A DNA stretch of 64,000 nucleotides from Kordiimonas gwangyangensis DSM 19435 = JCM 12864 (lineage in GTDB: Bacteria > Pseudomonadota > Alphaproteobacteria > Sphingomonadales > Kordiimonadaceae): the NCBI RefSeq assembly GCF_000375545.1, contig NZ_AQXF01000002.1, positions 427,829 through 491,828 of the forward strand, given 5' to 3'. A model generated the notes under the pieces. That model ran no database searches, was not told where the DNA came from, and saw only the letters and a list, made by a program, of their open reading frames with translations. The stretch's first letter is position 1. Every line of letters starts with the position of its first letter. This document shows, piece after piece, positions 62,433-64,000 of this stretch. The translations under genes were made by a program, and so were the position numbers.

Positions 62433-64000
62433 CTAGAATGCAGCTCGGAACGAGAATTTCACATTCCGGCCCGGTAGCGGCACAAGGTCCTTCAGGAAGC
62501 TGGTATGCTGCCGCGCTTCCACGTTGCCGAGGTTGTTGCCGCGCACTTCAAACGCAAGGTCCTTGTTATCAAACGGACGCAGGGTCAGATAGGCGTTCCA
62601 GATGAGATAGTCATCTGTCGGCAGTTCATGGGCGGTTATGCGGTTTTGCTCCGCCTCGTATTCAAGCTCGGTCCGGATATCAAAGAGATCTGCCCGGGCC
62701 TCGACCCCGATAAGTGCAGAGAATGGTGGGATACGCGGCAGGTTGTCATTGCCTGCAACATCCTTCAGCTTCGCCCGCACCATGTCGGCCTGGGCATCGA
62801 GGTGCAGGTCAATGTCTCCAAAGGTTTCGGTAGCATAGGTCCCAGCGTGGAATTCGGCCTTGGCTTCAAAGCCATAGAGGCGAGCATCCTGTGCGGTGAA
62901 GGCAAATACCTCAAGACCGTCTTCCTCGTCGCCCGTCGCACGCTCGTAGATGAAATCATCATAGTCGGTCATGAAGCCATTGAGGACAAAACTGAACTCT
63001 TCCGTCGAATAGTTGAACGTTGCTTCAATGCCGAGTGCGGTTTCAAGACCAAGCGTGTTATCCCCAAGCTCAAAGGCGCTGGTAGCAAGGTGCGGGCCGT
63101 TCGAGTAAAGCTCTTCCGTGGATGGCGCACGCTCGGTGCGGAACACCGACACGCCGACGAAGGTGTCCTCACCAAGGTCGTACCCTGCCCCAGCTGAGAG
63201 GCTGAACCCATCAAACGAACGATCATCGTTCGGTGTGGCATCAACCTCATATTTTGTGTGCTCGTACCGGCCCCCCACATCAAGCTGCCACCTGCCCAGC
63301 GTGAAGTCTTTGACGGTGTAGACACCCATTTGCGTGCTGACGGTCGAAGGCACAAAGGCTTCGTCGCCGATAGCCGAAAAATCGCGTCGACGCATCTGGA
63401 AGCCGGTTGAGCCTTTCCATGTCTCGCCACCCTTCTCGGCAAGATCAAGGCGGCCCTCCCAGCCTTTATTGCTGAATACAGTGCCGATTTCGCCGCCCTC
63501 GATCTCGGCATGTTCATAGTCGGCGTAGCCAAAGCGCAGCTTGGCTTTGCGGAACCAGCCAAAATCACCCTCCAGTTCACCGTTCAGATCAAAACGGGTC
63601 TGGTCAAGGTCGATAGTCACGCCTTCCTCATCATGGCCCTCTTCTTCATGATCTTCTTCTTCGTGGTCATCGCCCTCTTCTTCATGGCCATGACTGTGCC
63701 CAGGCACTCCATATTGGCTATCGAGTTTCCGCACATTGATGCCGAAGAAACCGTTATCGAACACCATGCTGGCACCGACGGAGCCGCCCTTCGTTTCGGT
63801 TGCCGAATTTTCAGCTACGCCGAACGCTTCTTCATGATCTTCATCATGGTCTTCGCCTTCCTCGTGGTCGTGCTCTTCTTCCTCGAGCGCGCGGAGGGCT
63901 GCGGATTCCGAATACCCCGGAATTTTATAATCCTCGGTTTTGCGATAAAGCGCATCACCGTGCAGCACGAGGTCAGCACCACCAAGCTTAGCAACGCGGG
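62433..64000 (-). CDS. TonB-dependent receptor with His-rich loops, ZnuD-like (5' end outside the window)
   Basis: The minus-strand frame is open to the right edge, so the signal peptide and most of the plug are missing. The visible part is the barrel, ending in the terminal-Phe signature VKFSFRAAF. Two extracellular-type loops are rich in His, Asp and Glu (EEEEHDHEEGEDHDEDHEE near 63800-63890, and HSHGHEEEGDDHEEEDHEEEGHDEEG near 63620-63710). Such metal-binding loops are known in zinc receptors of the ZnuD type. A later segment (VSVFRTERAPSTEELYSNGPHLATSAFELG) is also shared by that group. Substrate is therefore probably zinc. Confidence 0.88.
   Translation of the reverse strand, partial: RVAKLGGADLVLHGDALYRKTEDYKIPGYSESAALRALEEEEHDHEEGEDHDEDHEEAFGVAENSATETKGGSVGASMVFDNGFFGINVRKLDSQYGVPGHSHGHEEEGDDHEEEDHEEEGHDEEGVTIDLDQTRFDLNGELEGDFGWFRKAKLRFGYADYEHAEIEGGEIGTVFSNKGWEGRLDLAEKGGETWKGSTGFQMRRRDFSAIGDEAFVPSTVSTQMGVYTVKDFTLGRWQLDVGGRYEHTKYEVDATPNDDRSFDGFSLSAGAGYDLGEDTFVGVSVFRTERAPSTEELYSNGPHLATSAFELGDNTLGLETALGIEATFNYSTEEFSFVLNGFMTDYDDFIYERATGDEEDGLEVFAFTAQDARLYGFEAKAEFHAGTYATETFGDIDLHLDAQADMVRAKLKDVAGNDNLPRIPPFSALIGVEARADLFDIRTELEYEAEQNRITAHELPTDDYLIWNAYLTLRPFDNKDLAFEVRGNNLGNVEARQHTSFLKDLVPLPGRNVKFSFRAAF

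Overview
The window is chromosomal DNA of a GC-rich alphaproteobacterium. The evidence is the recA/cckA/flagellar neighbourhood typical of that class, a CckA-type hybrid kinase, four TonB-dependent receptors, and complete-looking branched-chain and aromatic amino-acid catabolic operons. The mix of receptors, peptidases and amino-acid catabolism suggests a marine, protein- and peptide-consuming heterotroph, possibly Kordiimonadales or a relative. That placement is inference, because no rRNA gene is present. I see no tRNA, rRNA, CRISPR array, transposase or prophage. Nearly all very long opposite-strand ORFs are GC-driven shadows of real genes.

Layout. 1-7.8 kb: recA (5' part), cckA and the minus-strand flagellar run flgB-flgC-fliE-fliQ-fliR-flhB, facing a plus-strand run made of an orphan FlhB C-terminal-domain protein, fliO and fliP. 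7.8-14 kb: a VOC protein, release factor 3 (prfC), an orphan alpha/beta hydrolase, a SemiSWEET transporter and an exported S9 peptidase. 14-21 kb: a TetR regulator divergent from a TonB receptor, acyl-CoA ligase and alpha/beta hydrolase, with two matching operator palindromes in the promoter, then a threonine ammonia-lyase. 21-27 kb: a serralysin-type RTX metalloprotease and an RND efflux pair. 27-34 kb: a LysR regulator divergent from the leucine/isovalerate (liu) operon. 34-44 kb: a FecA-like receptor, the branched-chain 2-oxoacid dehydrogenase operon (E1 alpha, E1 beta, E2, E3), a small secreted unknown and a leucine-dehydrogenase-family enzyme. 44-47.4 kb: a membrane-anchored XRE protein, a SnoaL-like exported protein and a third TonB receptor. 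47.7-52.7 kb: a phenylalanine/tyrosine degradation operon (hppD, VOC, FAH-family, maiA, phhA) with a divergent MarR regulator. 52.7-59.2 kb: ald-asparaginase-EAL on the minus strand, a divergent Lrp regulator, a DsbB-like membrane protein, a MarR/isochorismatase pair and a cysteine-synthase-like enzyme. 59.4-64 kb: a DUF885 peptidase-like protein, an exported isoaspartyl peptidase/asparaginase and a His-rich ZnuD-like receptor that runs off the window.

How it fits together. Exported peptidases (S9, serralysin, DUF885) and receptors would supply peptides and amino acids. The leucine-dehydrogenase-family enzyme, BCDH and liu enzymes form one route from leucine towards HMG-CoA. PhhA, HppD, MaiA and the FAH-family enzyme form most of the phenylalanine/tyrosine route. 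Ald, the asparaginases and threonine ammonia-lyase deaminate other amino acids. Each block has its own regulator with a visible symmetric site beside it.

Most interesting signals: a 16-base identical element upstream of both the bkd operon and the leucine-dehydrogenase-family gene; a 31-bp inverted repeat just upstream of bkdA1; twin TetR palindromes about three helical turns apart, one filling a promoter spacer; a VOC protein in a tyrosine operon that lacks homogentisate dioxygenase; a membrane-anchored XRE protein; and three convergent gene pairs within 6 kb whose stop codons interlock in four bases. I do not claim a wholly new system. The strongest candidates are regulatory elements and orphan domain arrangements.
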